Source of the DNA: Hyunsoonleella jejuensis
GTDB lineage: Bacteria > Bacteroidota > Bacteroidia > Flavobacteriales > Flavobacteriaceae
DNA length: 49,248 nucleotides
Direction: 5' to 3'
Assembly (NCBI RefSeq): GCF_900111025.1
Contig: NZ_FOFN01000006.1
Coordinates: 1-49,248, forward strand
Shown here: positions 23,691 to 33,030 of the stretch, in pieces
Position numbering within the stretch: position 1 is the first letter of the stretch
Layout: the number at the start of each line of letters is the position of its first letter
The notes under the pieces: generated by a model
Told to the model about the DNA's origin: nothing
Seen by the model: only the letters and a program-made list of their open reading frames with translations
Database searches by the model: none
Translations under genes and position numbers: made by a program

Positions 23691-24740
23691 ATGAAATCAA
23701 CGCATTATATTATTTATTTACTCTGTGCTACACTCTTTATAGGTTGTATAAATAAAACAGCAAAACCTATCGAAAAGTCACTTAAACTTAAAGCCCTAAT
23801 TATTGATGGGGAAAACAATCATGGTATTTGGCCCAAGAGTACATTTATGATGAAAAGTTTTCTTGAAGAAACTGGTTTGTTTGAAGTAGACATTGCTAGA
23901 AAAAAGTACAATTGGGTTGGGCCTCATCACAACGTAACAGATTTGGATAGTATCGAACAATTATTGGACCTTTATCCACTAGATGATGGTGTGAATAGAA
24001 TTACCGTTGACTCCACAAAATTTGATTCTGATTTTAATCCAGATTTTAATAAATACGATGTGGTAATAAATAATTTAGGTTGGAAATCTTCTGAATGGCC
24101 AAAAACCACCAAAACAAACTTTATAAACTACATGAAAAATGGTGGAGGTCTTGTGGTAATTCACGCTGCAAATAATGCTTGGGGCAATTGGGATGCGTAT
24201 AATAAAATGATTGGTTTAGGTGCTTGGGGAGACAGAAACGCTTCCACTGGTCCTTATATCTTTTACAATGATAATGGCAATATAGAGAAAGACTTTGGAG
24301 AAGGTATTTGTGCGTCTCATGGCAAGCAATACGAATACCAATTAACTACACGAGCTCCAGAACATCCAATTATGAAAGATTTACCAAAAGTTTGGTTGCA
24401 TACCAAAGATGAACTTTACGATAGAATGAGAGGCCCTGGAGAAAACATGACCATTCTTGCTACGGCTTTTTCAGACGAGGAAGGTAACGCACCACCCTGG
24501 AATAAAGCTGTGAAAGGTACAAATAGGCACGAACCACTATTAATTGCCGTAGAATATGGTAAAGGCCGGGTGTTTCATTCTGCTCTTGGGCATATGGACT
24601 ATTCTATGGAATGTGTTGGCTTTATTACTACATTTCAACGAGGTGCAGAATGGGCTGCAACAGGGAAGGTTACTCAAAAGATTCCCTCAGACTTTCCAAG
24701 CGCTGCAAGCACTAGCACTAGAAATTGGAACTTAGATTAA
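23691..24740 (+). CDS. ThuA-like domain lipoprotein
   Basis: A 349-residue protein with a lipoprotein signal peptide (LLCATLFIGC, Cys19), so probably anchored in the periplasm or outer membrane. The mature part is a ThuA / trehalose-utilisation fold, a class I glutamine-amidotransferase-like domain. ALIIDGENNHGIWPKS begins the first strand, then YDVVINNLGWKSSEW and GGGLVVIHAANNAWGNWDAY (about 151-170), and later GKGRVFHSALGHMDYSM (about 293-309). It likely acts on a sugar derivative with the oxidoreductase upstream. The substrate is not known. Confidence 0.88.
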   Translation: MKSTHYIIYLLCATLFIGCINKTAKPIEKSLKLKALIIDGENNHGIWPKSTFMMKSFLEETGLFEVDIARKKYNWVGPHHNVTDLDSIEQLLDLYPLDDGVNRITVDSTKFDSDFNPDFNKYDVVINNLGWKSSEWPKTTKTNFINYMKNGGGLVVIHAANNAWGNWDAYNKMIGLGAWGDRNASTGPYIFYNDNGNIEKDFGEGICASHGKQYEYQLTTRAPEHPIMKDLPKVWLHTKDELYDRMRGPGENMTILATAFSDEEGNAPPWNKAVKGTNRHEPLLIAVEYGKGRVFHSALGHMDYSMECVGFITTFQRGAEWAATGKVTQKIPSDFPSAASTSTRNWNLD

Positions 24741-24962
24741 TTCTTGTTTTCAACTATTATAGAGCAGTATTTTCAATATTTCATTATTTAATTGAAACAC
24801 TATTTTTACCTTACACAAGATAAGTATTTCATTCATCAGAGTTTAACTTTTTCATATTTAACTTCATTTAACATTTTGAACTGAAATTTAATTCATTATA
24901 ATACTTAACTTTAGCGACGCTAATTTAAATATCGAAGAATCCATTAATTTCAAAACAATTTT

Positions 24963-27536
24963 ATGAAAACAAATTCCGCTTGGCGTTTAAAAGCAGTTTC
25001 GGCGCTTTTAATTGCTTTTTTTGTAATGCCTTTAAATTTTGATGCGCAAAATAGAAGAAAGGATAAGAAAAAGAAAGACAAAACCGAAGCAGCAACAGCA
25101 GCAGTAAAAAAGGAAACTAAGAAAAAAACTATTGCTTCGTTGACAAAATCCAGTAAAAAAATGGATGGTTTGTTCACGCTCTATCAAGATACCATCACTG
25201 GATCGTTGCAAATGCTTATTTCCGAAGATGATATAGATAAAGAGTTTATCCATTTTGCACAAGTTGCAGATGGTGTTATGGAAGCTGGTAAATTTAGAGG
25301 TTCCTACGGCCCTACTCAAGTGATTAAGATTACAAAACACTTCGACAAAATAGAATTTATAAAGCAAAACACATCATTTTATTTTGATCCTGATAATCCG
25401 CTTTCTAAAGCTAAGGATGCGAATATCTCAAGTGGCAATATAGCTAGTGTAAAAATTGAGGCGCATGATGATGAAAAAGGACTATACCTTATAAAAGCTG
25501 GTGATTTGTTCTTAAAAGAAACCTTCGGACAAATAAAACGTCCTAGATTTCCGGGAAGCTCTCCAACGTCGTTCTCATTGGGTAATTTGGATAAGAATAA
25601 AACAAAAATAAATACTATTAAAAATTACCCTGATAATGTAAACATTACTGCAGAGTATGTATATTCTAACCCTTCTATACTAAATGGTGGTTCCAATGCC
25701 GTTACAGATGGACGAAATGTAAGTATAAAGATGAACCATAGCCTTATGGCGATGCCCGAAAATGACTATGAAGTGAGGTTTGATGACCCAAGAGTTGGGT
25801 ATTTTACGCAACAGGTTGATGACCAAACAAGTACGAGTTCTACACCTTACAGAGATTTAATCCATAGATGGCATCTTAAGAAAAAAGACCCTAATGCTGC
25901 ATTATCAGAACCTGTAACGCCCATAACATGGTGGATTGAAAACACCACCCCTGTAGAATGGAGAGAAACTATAAAAAATGCTGTTTTACAGTGGAACAAA
26001 GCTTTTGAAAAAGCTGGATTTAAAAATGCTATGGTTGTTAAAGTACAACCTGATGATGCTGATTGGGATGCTGGAGATATTAGATATAATGTGTTGCGTT
26101 GGACGTCTTCTCCCCAACCTCCTTTTGGTGGCTATGGGCCTAGTTTTGTTAATCCCAGAACAGGGCAAATATTGGGCGCAGATATTATGTTGGAATATGT
26201 ACACTTTACCAACAGAGTGCTTTACGATAAAATTTATAATAATGTAGGTAAGGATTTAGAAGAAGACTTCAAGTATTGTAGTCTTGGACATGAAATACAC
26301 CAAGAACTTATGTTTGCTAATGCGGTGGTTTCGGCTACAGGCGCTTCGGATTTAGAAATGGAACGCATTAAAAAGGAGTCGATGACTGCCTTAATAATGC
26401 ACGAAGTTGGGCATACTTTAGGATTAAATCATAACATGAAAGCCAGCCAACTTTTCTCAAGAGAACAATTAAACGATGCTGATTTTATCGAAGGTAAATG
26501 TTTAACAGCTTCAGTTATGGATTATGCCGCTTTAAATGTTACAAAAGACAGAAGCAAACAAGGGCAATATGATGATGTTGCTGTTGGCCCTTATGATGTT
26601 TGGGCTATACGACTAGGATATACACCTTTTAAATCTGAAAGTGAACGACAAGCGCTATTGAGCGAATCTACTAAGCCTGAACATATTTTTGGTAATGATG
26701 CTGATGATATGCGCAGCCCTGGAAAGGCTATTGACCCTAGAGTAAATGTGTCAGACCAATCAAATGAGCAAATAGACTGGTCTATCGATAGAATGCAATT
26801 GTCCGATCAGCTTTTAAAAGAAGTAAAAAATAATTTTACAAAAGAAGGTGATTTTTATGAAGAATTAAAACGTGTATATAACGTACTATCAGGACAAAAG
26901 GCAAGTGCTGCAAATACCATTTCAAGGTTTATTGGTGGTGTTTATGTTGAAAGAGCTGCAGCTGGACAACATGGTGCTAAACAACCTTATACTCCAGTAA
27001 GTTTGGAAGATCAAAAAAAGGCAATGGATGCTTTGCGCCAATATGTTTTTGCGCCAAATGCATTTGATGCGCCAGACGATTTATATAACTATTTGGCAAG
27101 CCAGCGTAGAGGTTTCAATTTTAGAAGTTCAGAAGACCCAAAAATCCACAATCAAGTATTGGGGTATCAAAAACGAGTGTTAAGTCACCTATTGCATTAT
27201 AACACATTACAAAGAATTACAGATTCTGAGTTATATGGGAATGACTACAACTTATCTACCATGATGACGGACTTGAACAATGCCATATTTAAAGCTGATA
27301 TTTCTGGTAGTGTAAATTCATTTAGACAAAATTTACAATTAGAATATACTGAAATGTTGTTAGAGATGCTTACTGGCAAGACAAGTTCGAGATATACTCA
27401 TAATGCAAAATCTATGGCCTTGTATAACCTAAAACGTATTAGAACAATGGCTGCTCCATCTGGCAATATAGCCTCTAGGGCACATAAAGAACATTTAAGA
27501 ACTTTAATTGATAATGGATTAAAGGAATTGAAATAA
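24963..27536 (+). CDS. Secreted zinc-dependent metalloprotease (DUF5117/DUF5118 type)
   Basis: An 857-residue protein. A signal peptide covers about residues 1-29, ending FDAQ, and a very Lys-rich stretch follows (about 30-60). The metzincin-like zinc motif HEVGHTLGLNH is at about 480-490, giving three His ligands and the catalytic Glu481. MDYAALN about 40 residues later fits the Met-turn. Before it lie the N-terminal domains of this Bacteroidetes family (DUF5118, DUF5117), with ITWWIENTTPVEWRETI upstream of the active-site domain. It is probably an exported peptidase or TonB-system associated hydrolase. It is monocistronic, with a terminator at 27558-27589. Confidence 0.9.
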   Translation: MKTNSAWRLKAVSALLIAFFVMPLNFDAQNRRKDKKKKDKTEAATAAVKKETKKKTIASLTKSSKKMDGLFTLYQDTITGSLQMLISEDDIDKEFIHFAQVADGVMEAGKFRGSYGPTQVIKITKHFDKIEFIKQNTSFYFDPDNPLSKAKDANISSGNIASVKIEAHDDEKGLYLIKAGDLFLKETFGQIKRPRFPGSSPTSFSLGNLDKNKTKINTIKNYPDNVNITAEYVYSNPSILNGGSNAVTDGRNVSIKMNHSLMAMPENDYEVRFDDPRVGYFTQQVDDQTSTSSTPYRDLIHRWHLKKKDPNAALSEPVTPITWWIENTTPVEWRETIKNAVLQWNKAFEKAGFKNAMVVKVQPDDADWDAGDIRYNVLRWTSSPQPPFGGYGPSFVNPRTGQILGADIMLEYVHFTNRVLYDKIYNNVGKDLEEDFKYCSLGHEIHQELMFANAVVSATGASDLEMERIKKESMTALIMHEVGHTLGLNHNMKASQLFSREQLNDADFIEGKCLTASVMDYAALNVTKDRSKQGQYDDVAVGPYDVWAIRLGYTPFKSESERQALLSESTKPEHIFGNDADDMRSPGKAIDPRVNVSDQSNEQIDWSIDRMQLSDQLLKEVKNNFTKEGDFYEELKRVYNVLSGQKASAANTISRFIGGVYVERAAAGQHGAKQPYTPVSLEDQKKAMDALRQYVFAPNAFDAPDDLYNYLASQRRGFNFRSSEDPKIHNQVLGYQKRVLSHLLHYNTLQRITDSELYGNDYNLSTMMTDLNNAIFKADISGSVNSFRQNLQLEYTEMLLEMLTGKTSSRYTHNAKSMALYNLKRIRTMAAPSGNIASRAHKEHLRTLIDNGLKELK

Positions 27537-27557
27537 TAAACGTTTTCCTTAGAAACT

Positions 27558-27589
27558 AAAAAAGCTACTTCAAATGAAGTGGCTTTTTT
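27558..27589 (+). terminator. Rho-independent terminator after the metalloprotease gene
   Basis: AAAAAAGC, a T-G wobble and ACTTCA pair with TGAAGT and GCTTTTTT around the loop AA. The structure is nearly symmetrical, with A and T runs, so it may also act on transcripts from the minus strand. Confidence 0.88.
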
Positions 27590-27694
27590 ATTATGTGGTT
27601 GATGTTTCTTTTTAGGGACAATGAATTGTTTACTTTATGTTTCATTAACCTACACTTATAAAAGAGCAAAACCTATGCCATTTTTTATAATCAT

Positions 27695-28246
27695 TTAAGA
27701 ATATTTAGGGATTTTACCCTTTACACCTTTATAAAATGATTTCAAATGTTTAAAATCAGCCTCAACATCATCAGTAGGATAAAAAGGTTTAGAAAACGTA
27801 TTTCGTTTATTTTCAAAATCTAGTGTAAACATCACTATAGGAACTTTGGCTGCTTTAGCAATATAATAAAAGCCCGTGCGCCATTTCTCTACTTTTTTCC
27901 TAGTGCCTTCAGGTGCTAACGCTATTCGGAACGTGTCATTCTCTGCGAATAACTTTGCGATAGCTTCTACTTTATTTTGGTTGTTTTGTCTATCTATTGG
28001 TCTACCTCCCAACACTCTAAAGAAATATCCGAAGGGAAACACAAAAAGCTCCTTTTTTCCAATAAAATTAACCTTTACACCTAAAACTCCACGTACTAAA
28101 ACACCAATATAGAAATCGTGCCAACTCGTATGAGGTGCCGCAATAATGACTGCTTTTTTAATGTCGGTTTGAAGCGTTTTGTAGTTACCATCAACCTGCC
28201 AACCCAATACTTTAAAATAAATGAATTTAGCAAGCCATTGTCTCAT
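27695..28246 (-). CDS. 1-acyl-glycerol-3-phosphate acyltransferase family protein
   Basis: A 183-residue PlsC-like acyltransferase. The HX4D motif is in APHTSWHDFYIG (about 37-48), and the substrate-binding motif is APEGTRKKVEKWRTGFYYIA (about 112-131). It is shorter than typical AGPATs (about 240 residues), as usual for the compact flavobacterial form. It should transfer a fatty acyl chain at the inner membrane for phospholipid or lipid A precursors. It is the last gene of a minus-strand run; its ATG lies one base after the stop of the KdnB-like gene, which argues for co-translation. Confidence 0.88.
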   Translation of the reverse strand: MRQWLAKFIYFKVLGWQVDGNYKTLQTDIKKAVIIAAPHTSWHDFYIGVLVRGVLGVKVNFIGKKELFVFPFGYFFRVLGGRPIDRQNNQNKVEAIAKLFAENDTFRIALAPEGTRKKVEKWRTGFYYIAKAAKVPIVMFTLDFENKRNTFSKPFYPTDDVEADFKHLKSFYKGVKGKIPKYS

Positions 28247-28247
28247 A

Positions 28248-29330
28248 CTACATTTTTAAATAAAGTTCCTTAAGCTTTTTCGGAGTAATCCTTTTTTTCC
28301 AATTTTTCCCAATAGCATTTTCCCATAACGGTTCTAAGCTTAACGCAATTGAAATCATAGTATCTAAATCCTTTTCACTTAAATCTGAACAAACGTTTGT
28401 AGGTAAAGTGATTTTATGTTTTGCTATCATATCCTTAAAAAGCTTTACGTCCTTAGGATAAAACTCTTCTAAATGATTAAAAACGATGCAATTACCTATA
28501 CCATGTTTGGTACCCAATAAATAAGATAAACCATAGCTCATGGCGTGAGCAACCCCCACTTGGGAATAAGCAATACTCATACCCCCGTGCCATGACGCCA
28601 TCATTAACTTATCTTGCGCATCCTTTTTCGATAGTTTTCCATCAAGATATATTTCTTTACAAATGCTGTAAGCCATATCTCCATAGGTTTTACTGAATGC
28701 ATTGAGATACGTGCCGTTTAATGATTCAACACTATGAATAAAACAATCCATACCCGTGTAAAACCACTGATCTTTTGGTACGCCATTGGTTAATTCGGGA
28801 TCTAAAACTACTTGATCAAACGGTGTGTAATCTGAATTGATCCCTAATTTTTTAGTAGATCCAGTTAAAACGGTTGTTCTAGAAACCTCAGCGCCAGTTC
28901 CTGAAATAGTAGGAATACCAACATGGTAAAGCGCTTTGTTTTTTACTAAGTCCCAACCTTGATAATCTTCTGCACTCCCTTCATTGGTAAGCATTATAGC
29001 CACTGCTTTTGCTAGGTCTAACATTGAACCTCCACCAATTCCAATAATACCCGATGGACGTTCTTTTGATGTTAAAATAATGTTTTCAACCAATTCATCT
29101 ACCTGTGAAGTTTTAGGCTCTTCCTCGGTAGAAACATACACAACTTTATCTTCATAAGAAATTGGTATTCTTGAAGTTACATCTATCTCGGTTTTAAATA
29201 CATCATCTACTAAAAATATAAATGGCGCATTACGATTTAAGCGATTTGGGGATAACAATTCACCTAACTGATTGAAACTACCTCTGCCAAAAATTACTCT
29301 TGGCACCATTGGAAAGTTTTTATAACTCAT
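28248..29330 (-). CDS. kdnB: Iron-containing alcohol dehydrogenase, KdnB-like (Kdo 8-oxidase)
   Basis: A 360-residue type III (iron) alcohol dehydrogenase. GIIGIGGGSMLDLAKAVAIM (about 96-115) is the NAD(P) loop, and GTISGTGAEVSRTTVLTG precedes the active site. Metal ligands are expected in DCFIHSVES, AHAMSYGLSY and the LGTKHGIGN region. The N-terminus FPMVPRVIFGRGSF resembles Shewanella KdnB, which oxidises the C8 hydroxyl of Kdo before amination to 8-amino-Kdo. The neighbours kdsB (CMP-Kdo synthesis) and a sugar-type HAD hydrolase support a Kdo role. The partner aminotransferase KdnA is not in the window. A general alcohol dehydrogenase is the alternative. Confidence 0.75.
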   Translation of the reverse strand: MSYKNFPMVPRVIFGRGSFNQLGELLSPNRLNRNAPFIFLVDDVFKTEIDVTSRIPISYEDKVVYVSTEEEPKTSQVDELVENIILTSKERPSGIIGIGGGSMLDLAKAVAIMLTNEGSAEDYQGWDLVKNKALYHVGIPTISGTGAEVSRTTVLTGSTKKLGINSDYTPFDQVVLDPELTNGVPKDQWFYTGMDCFIHSVESLNGTYLNAFSKTYGDMAYSICKEIYLDGKLSKKDAQDKLMMASWHGGMSIAYSQVGVAHAMSYGLSYLLGTKHGIGNCIVFNHLEEFYPKDVKLFKDMIAKHKITLPTNVCSDLSEKDLDTMISIALSLEPLWENAIGKNWKKRITPKKLKELYLKM

Positions 29331-29425
29331 GCAGTGTCTTTTCTTTTACAAAGTGTAAAAATAGTATTATTTTAATTTCTCTTATTTAATTATCTCGAAA
29401 CTTTTAAAGGTAAACCATTGTTTGG

Positions 29426-30130
29426 TTAAGGTACTAGTTTTAAAAGTTCCCGTAATGATGGTATTGTTTTATATTCTTTTCCGTTGGTTTCTTTTTCCGT
29501 AACCATTTCGTGAGCCCATGTGGTATGAAATGGCACATGTATTGCCTTTGCTTTAATGTTAATTAATGGTAAAACATCCGATTTTAAAGAATTTCCTATC
29601 ATTAGAAATTCTGACGGATTGATATCCAAATGATTTAAAAGTTTTGAATAATTGGCTTCTTTCTTGTCACTTAAAACTTCAATATGATGAAAATAAGAAG
29701 TAAGCCCAGATTTTTCCAATTTCCGCTCTTGGTCTAACAAGTCTCCTTTTGTTGCTAAAATAAGCCTATATTTTTTTGATAATTCCTCTAGAACTTCCTC
29801 AACCCCATCCAATAATTCTACGGGCTCATTCAACATATTCTTGCCAATATTTAATATTTTTTCGATGGTTTTACTAGGTATGGTATAATTCGAGAGTTCT
29901 AAAGCACTTTGCACCATAGAGAGCGTAAAAGCTTTTACACCATAGCCATATAAAGGTAAATTGCCTATTTCTACCTTAAATAATTCCTGGTCTATTTTGT
30001 TTGGGGTTTCAAACTCTGATAATAATTTGGCAAACTCTTCTTCTGCCTTCCTAAAATAGGTTTCATTCACCCAAAGTGTATCATCGGCATCAAAACCAAT
30101 TACTTTTATGCCACTGTAGTTTATTTCCAT
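29426..30130 (-). CDS. HAD-superfamily hydrolase
   Basis: A 234-residue phosphatase of the haloacid dehalogenase superfamily. Motif I is GFDADDTLW (about 12-20) with the nucleophile Asp14 or Asp15 and general acid two residues on. Motif II is in LATKGDL, and motif IV is [13 protein letters not shown]. The helical cap suggests a small-molecule phosphatase of the YjjG type. It overlaps the kdsB stop by ten bases, so it is likely co-translated with it. A role in sugar-phosphate turnover for Kdo is suggested by context but not shown by sequence. Confidence 0.87.
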   Translation of the reverse strand: MEINYSGIKVIGFDADDTLWVNETYFRKAEEEFAKLLSEFETPNKIDQELFKVEIGNLPLYGYGVKAFTLSMVQSALELSNYTIPSKTIEKILNIGKNMLNEPVELLDGVEEVLEELSKKYRLILATKGDLLDQERKLEKSGLTSYFHHIEVLSDKKEANYSKLLNHLDINPSEFLMIGNSLKSDVLPLINIKAKAIHVPFHTTWAHEMVTEKETNGKEYKTIPSLRELLKLVP

Positions 30131-30849
30131 AATTGCTTAGCACGTTCTAAATCTTCCGGTGTATCAATTTCAACGCCTTCAACATTTGTTTCAACCATCT
30201 TAATTCGTCTTCCATATTCTAAATAGCGTAACTGTTCTAATTTTTCAGAAGCTTCTAAAGTGAGCATTGGCAAACGATAAAAATCTAAAATAGCCTGTTT
30301 TCTAAAGGCATAAACGCCCTTGTGCTTGTAATACTTAACATTGACTGTTTTATCGCGATGGAAAGGAATTGGACTGCGTGAAAAATATAGGGCAAAATTA
30401 GCGTTGTCTATAACTACCTTAACCGTATTAGGATTATTAATTTCGTCCTCATCAGTAATATGCACCATTAATGATGCCAAATCTACTTGCTTATTGGTGT
30501 CTTCTTTAAAAACGTCAATTAATTTCTTTAAGGATTCCGCATCAGTAAAGGGTTCATCGCCTTGTACATTAATTACCACATCTACATCCAAATGCGCTAC
30601 TGCTTCGGCTATTCTATCACTACCGCAGTCGTGCTCTTTTTTGCTCATCATTACCTTGCCCCCATTATTCGCTATCTCTTTATAAATAATGTCGCTATCG
30701 GTTACTACTATAACATCATCAAATAGTTTAGTGGCTACGGTAGCTTCGTAAGTTCGTAGAATGACGGTTTTTCCGCCCAAATCTTGCATAAGCTTACCTG
30801 GAAATCGAGATGCGCCGTAGCGCGCGGGAATCATGGAAATAATTTTCAT
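30121..30849 (-). CDS. kdsB: 3-deoxy-manno-octulosonate cytidylyltransferase (CMP-Kdo synthetase)
   Basis: A 242-residue cytoplasmic enzyme that activates Kdo with CTP to CMP-Kdo for lipopolysaccharide inner core. [15 protein letters not shown] (about 7-21) is the CTP-binding loop, [11 protein letters not shown] (about 73-83) and NVQGDEPF (94-101) are family signatures, and [15 protein letters not shown] and [10 protein letters not shown] close the fold. The usual length is matched. It lies in a minus-strand run of helicase, DUF4126, kdsB, HAD, KdnB and acyltransferase genes. Confidence 0.96.
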   Translation of the reverse strand: MKIISMIPARYGASRFPGKLMQDLGGKTVILRTYEATVATKLFDDVIVVTDSDIIYKEIANNGGKVMMSKKEHDCGSDRIAEAVAHLDVDVVINVQGDEPFTDAESLKKLIDVFKEDTNKQVDLASLMVHITDEDEINNPNTVKVVIDNANFALYFSRSPIPFHRDKTVNVKYYKHKGVYAFRKQAILDFYRLPMLTLEASEKLEQLRYLEYGRRIKMVETNVEGVEIDTPEDLERAKQLWK

Positions 30850-30889
30850 CTGTGCGTTCTAAATGATGACTGTCAAAAATACCAAATAT

Positions 30890-31465
30890 TTATACAATGG
30901 TGTTCTTTTTCCTTTTGAAACGGGTATAAAGTTTAAAAATGATGATTAACATAATAACTACCAGAACTATGGCTGCAATAGGCACAAAAATTGAAAGTGC
31001 CGACATAACCACCGAAGTTCCTGTTTCTAAAGTTGATACTACAGGATTTGCAACACCCCCTGTTGTTGCTGTGGAAGCTAACCGCGTTGTACTAGATGTA
31101 CCCGCAATGGCTGCTGCTGTTCCGCCACCTGCAATAATTGCCAGTGCCCAAGTGGTAACAGGGCTTAAATCGGCAACTGTAGAGAGCATTACCGCTGTTC
31201 CTGCCAATGCAGCCAACGGTACAGCAATAGTATCCAATAAATTATCTATATAAGGAATAAAATAGGCACAAATTTCTACCACAGTAGCTACACCTAATGT
31301 AATAAGTGCCGGCATACTACCCACCCACTGCCATGATTCATTAAGCTGCCAAACGTCAAAATGTGCAGCTAAACTCAATGCGAACAAGGGTAAAAAAACG
31401 CGAAATCCAACCGATGCGGATAAGCCTATGCCTAAGCAAATGCTAAGAATTGTTTCTGGTGTCAT
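30890..31465 (-). CDS. DUF4126 family membrane protein
   Basis: A 191-residue integral membrane protein of unknown function. Hydrophobic segments occur at about 5-30, 50-75, 80-100, 105-125 and 150-180. The N-terminus ETILSICLGIGLSASVGFRVFLPL and the DNLLDTIAVPLAALAG segment are typical of DUF4126. Glycine- and alanine-rich stretches in the middle look like re-entrant helices. The stop of the upstream helicase gene lies 12 bases before its start, so both are probably on one transcript. No function is proposed. Confidence 0.85.
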   Translation of the reverse strand: MTPETILSICLGIGLSASVGFRVFLPLFALSLAAHFDVWQLNESWQWVGSMPALITLGVATVVEICAYFIPYIDNLLDTIAVPLAALAGTAVMLSTVADLSPVTTWALAIIAGGGTAAAIAGTSSTTRLASTATTGGVANPVVSTLETGTSVVMSALSIFVPIAAIVLVVIMLIIIFKLYTRFKRKKNTIV

Positions 31466-31477
31466 TTTAAAATATCG

Positions 31478-32902
31478 TTACGATTCAAAAAAATCATCTT
31501 TAAAACCAATAAGATACAATTTTTCTTTTGCTCTTGTTACAGCTGTGTATAACCATCTTAAATAATCAACATCTATACCATTTGGCAAATACGGTTGTTC
31601 TACAAAAACAGTGTGCCATTGGCCTCCTTGAGATTTATGGCAGGTTATGGCATAAGAAAACTTAACTTGTAAGGCGTTAAAATGTTTGTTATTCTTAACT
31701 TTTAAAAACTTTTTATAATTACTGGTTTCGTTTTCAAAATCCTTCATCACCTCTTGGTATAATCTATTGGAATCATCATAAGATAATGATGGTGTTTCTG
31801 CATGAATAGTATCTAAAAGAAGTACGGTTTCAAAAGGCCGCATTCTTGGGTAATCTACCATACGTACCTTTACTTCCGCAAAGCGAAATCCATACAACTC
31901 AATAATTTTAAAAATCTCTAAAACTTCTATTATATCACCATTTGCAATAAAACCTGCTTCGGTTGTTGGCTTTATCCAGAAGTAATTATTTTTTACTACC
32001 ATTAGGTAATCACCAGCGGTTAGTTCATGTTCATTAAATAAAATTCTACTTCGTATTTGCTGATTGTATAAGTTGGCACGTTTATTACTTCTTACAATTA
32101 TTGCTGTTTCCTCATTTCCTAAAGTGCTGTAGGCATCGTTAATTGCATCCATAATATCATAACCATCAACTAGTCTTACTATATCATTAAATCCATGTAA
32201 ATCAAACTTAAAACTGTCAAAAATACTGCTTGCTAAAGTTTCCCTCAATAAGGTAGCATTTACCAAAATCCCCGAATCTTCTTGTTGCCTTACTACTTCA
32301 TCCAACTCCATTTTAGTCACTTCCTTATTATAATTTAGGGCTAACTTATTTTCGTCTAAAGCAGGACTAATATCTAATTTAACAGGAGGCAATTGTGCTG
32401 TATCTCCAATTAATAGCAATTTACATTTAAAACCAGAATACACATATTGCATTAAATCGTCTAAAAGCGACCCGTTTTCAAAGAGTTTAGAATCTCCTGG
32501 AGTATCAGGAATCATCGACGCTTCATCTACTATAAAAATTGTGTTTTTATGCTTGTTGGGTTGTAATACAAACTTAACCCCGCCTCCTGAACTCTTTTTT
32601 GGAAAGTATATTTTTTTATGAATGGTAAATGCTTCTTTTTTGGAATAATTAGCTATTACCTTGGCCGCCCTTCCGGTAGGTGCTAACAAAACGGCACTCA
32701 TTTTGGCTTTCCATAAGTTGTTAACAATTGTACTTACAATCGTAGTTTTACCTGTACCGGCGTAGCCTTTTAATAAATAAATGGAATTAGATGCCTTACT
32801 AAAGATAAACTGTGAAAGTTGCTGTAAAACAATGTCTTGCTTTAATGTAGGTTGAAAAGGAAAATGTTGCTTAACAAGAGAATAAAATTCAGTTGAAGTC
32901 AT
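31478..32902 (-). CDS. RecD-like ATP-dependent DNA helicase
   Basis: A 474-residue superfamily 1 helicase. Walker A is GYAGTGKTTIVST (about 44-56), Walker B is IFIVDEASM (about 123-131), and motif III lies in LLIGDTAQLPPVK. The C-terminal UvrD-like domain carries FSYAITCHKSQGGQW and WLYTAVTRAKEKLYLIGF (motifs V and VI). It is shorter than RecD2 proteins and lacks their long N-terminal region, as usual for the flavobacterial AAA/UvrD form. It probably acts in DNA repair or recombination in the cytoplasm. It is the first gene of the minus-strand run and is divergent from the 33031 gene. Confidence 0.92.
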   Translation of the reverse strand: MTSTEFYSLVKQHFPFQPTLKQDIVLQQLSQFIFSKASNSIYLLKGYAGTGKTTIVSTIVNNLWKAKMSAVLLAPTGRAAKVIANYSKKEAFTIHKKIYFPKKSSGGGVKFVLQPNKHKNTIFIVDEASMIPDTPGDSKLFENGSLLDDLMQYVYSGFKCKLLLIGDTAQLPPVKLDISPALDENKLALNYNKEVTKMELDEVVRQQEDSGILVNATLLRETLASSIFDSFKFDLHGFNDIVRLVDGYDIMDAINDAYSTLGNEETAIIVRSNKRANLYNQQIRSRILFNEHELTAGDYLMVVKNNYFWIKPTTEAGFIANGDIIEVLEIFKIIELYGFRFAEVKVRMVDYPRMRPFETVLLLDTIHAETPSLSYDDSNRLYQEVMKDFENETSNYKKFLKVKNNKHFNALQVKFSYAITCHKSQGGQWHTVFVEQPYLPNGIDVDYLRWLYTAVTRAKEKLYLIGFKDDFFES

Positions 32903-32983
32903 TAAAGCATGAAACGGTTTATAAATTCATCAAATATAGAAATGATTTTTATTAAGATAGTTTTAACCATTAAAAAAAAATTG

Positions 32984-32991
32984 TAGATTTG
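32984..32991 (+). promoter_or_regulatory. Candidate -7 element for the 33031 gene
   Basis: TAGATTTG matches TAnnTTTG exactly and lies 39 bases before ATG 33031. The expected -33 position has TTT in place of TTG. Confidence 0.5.
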
Positions 32992-33030
32992 CGGAAGACC
33001 ATTATTAAACTTATAACAAATTAAAATACT

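Noticed and set aside
25032-25367. Minus-strand frame of 111 codons inside the metalloprotease gene
   Set aside because: It is a shadow of the Lys/Ala-rich N-terminus of the plus-strand gene; its Phe/Cys-rich product is what AAG/AAA codons give when read in antisense.
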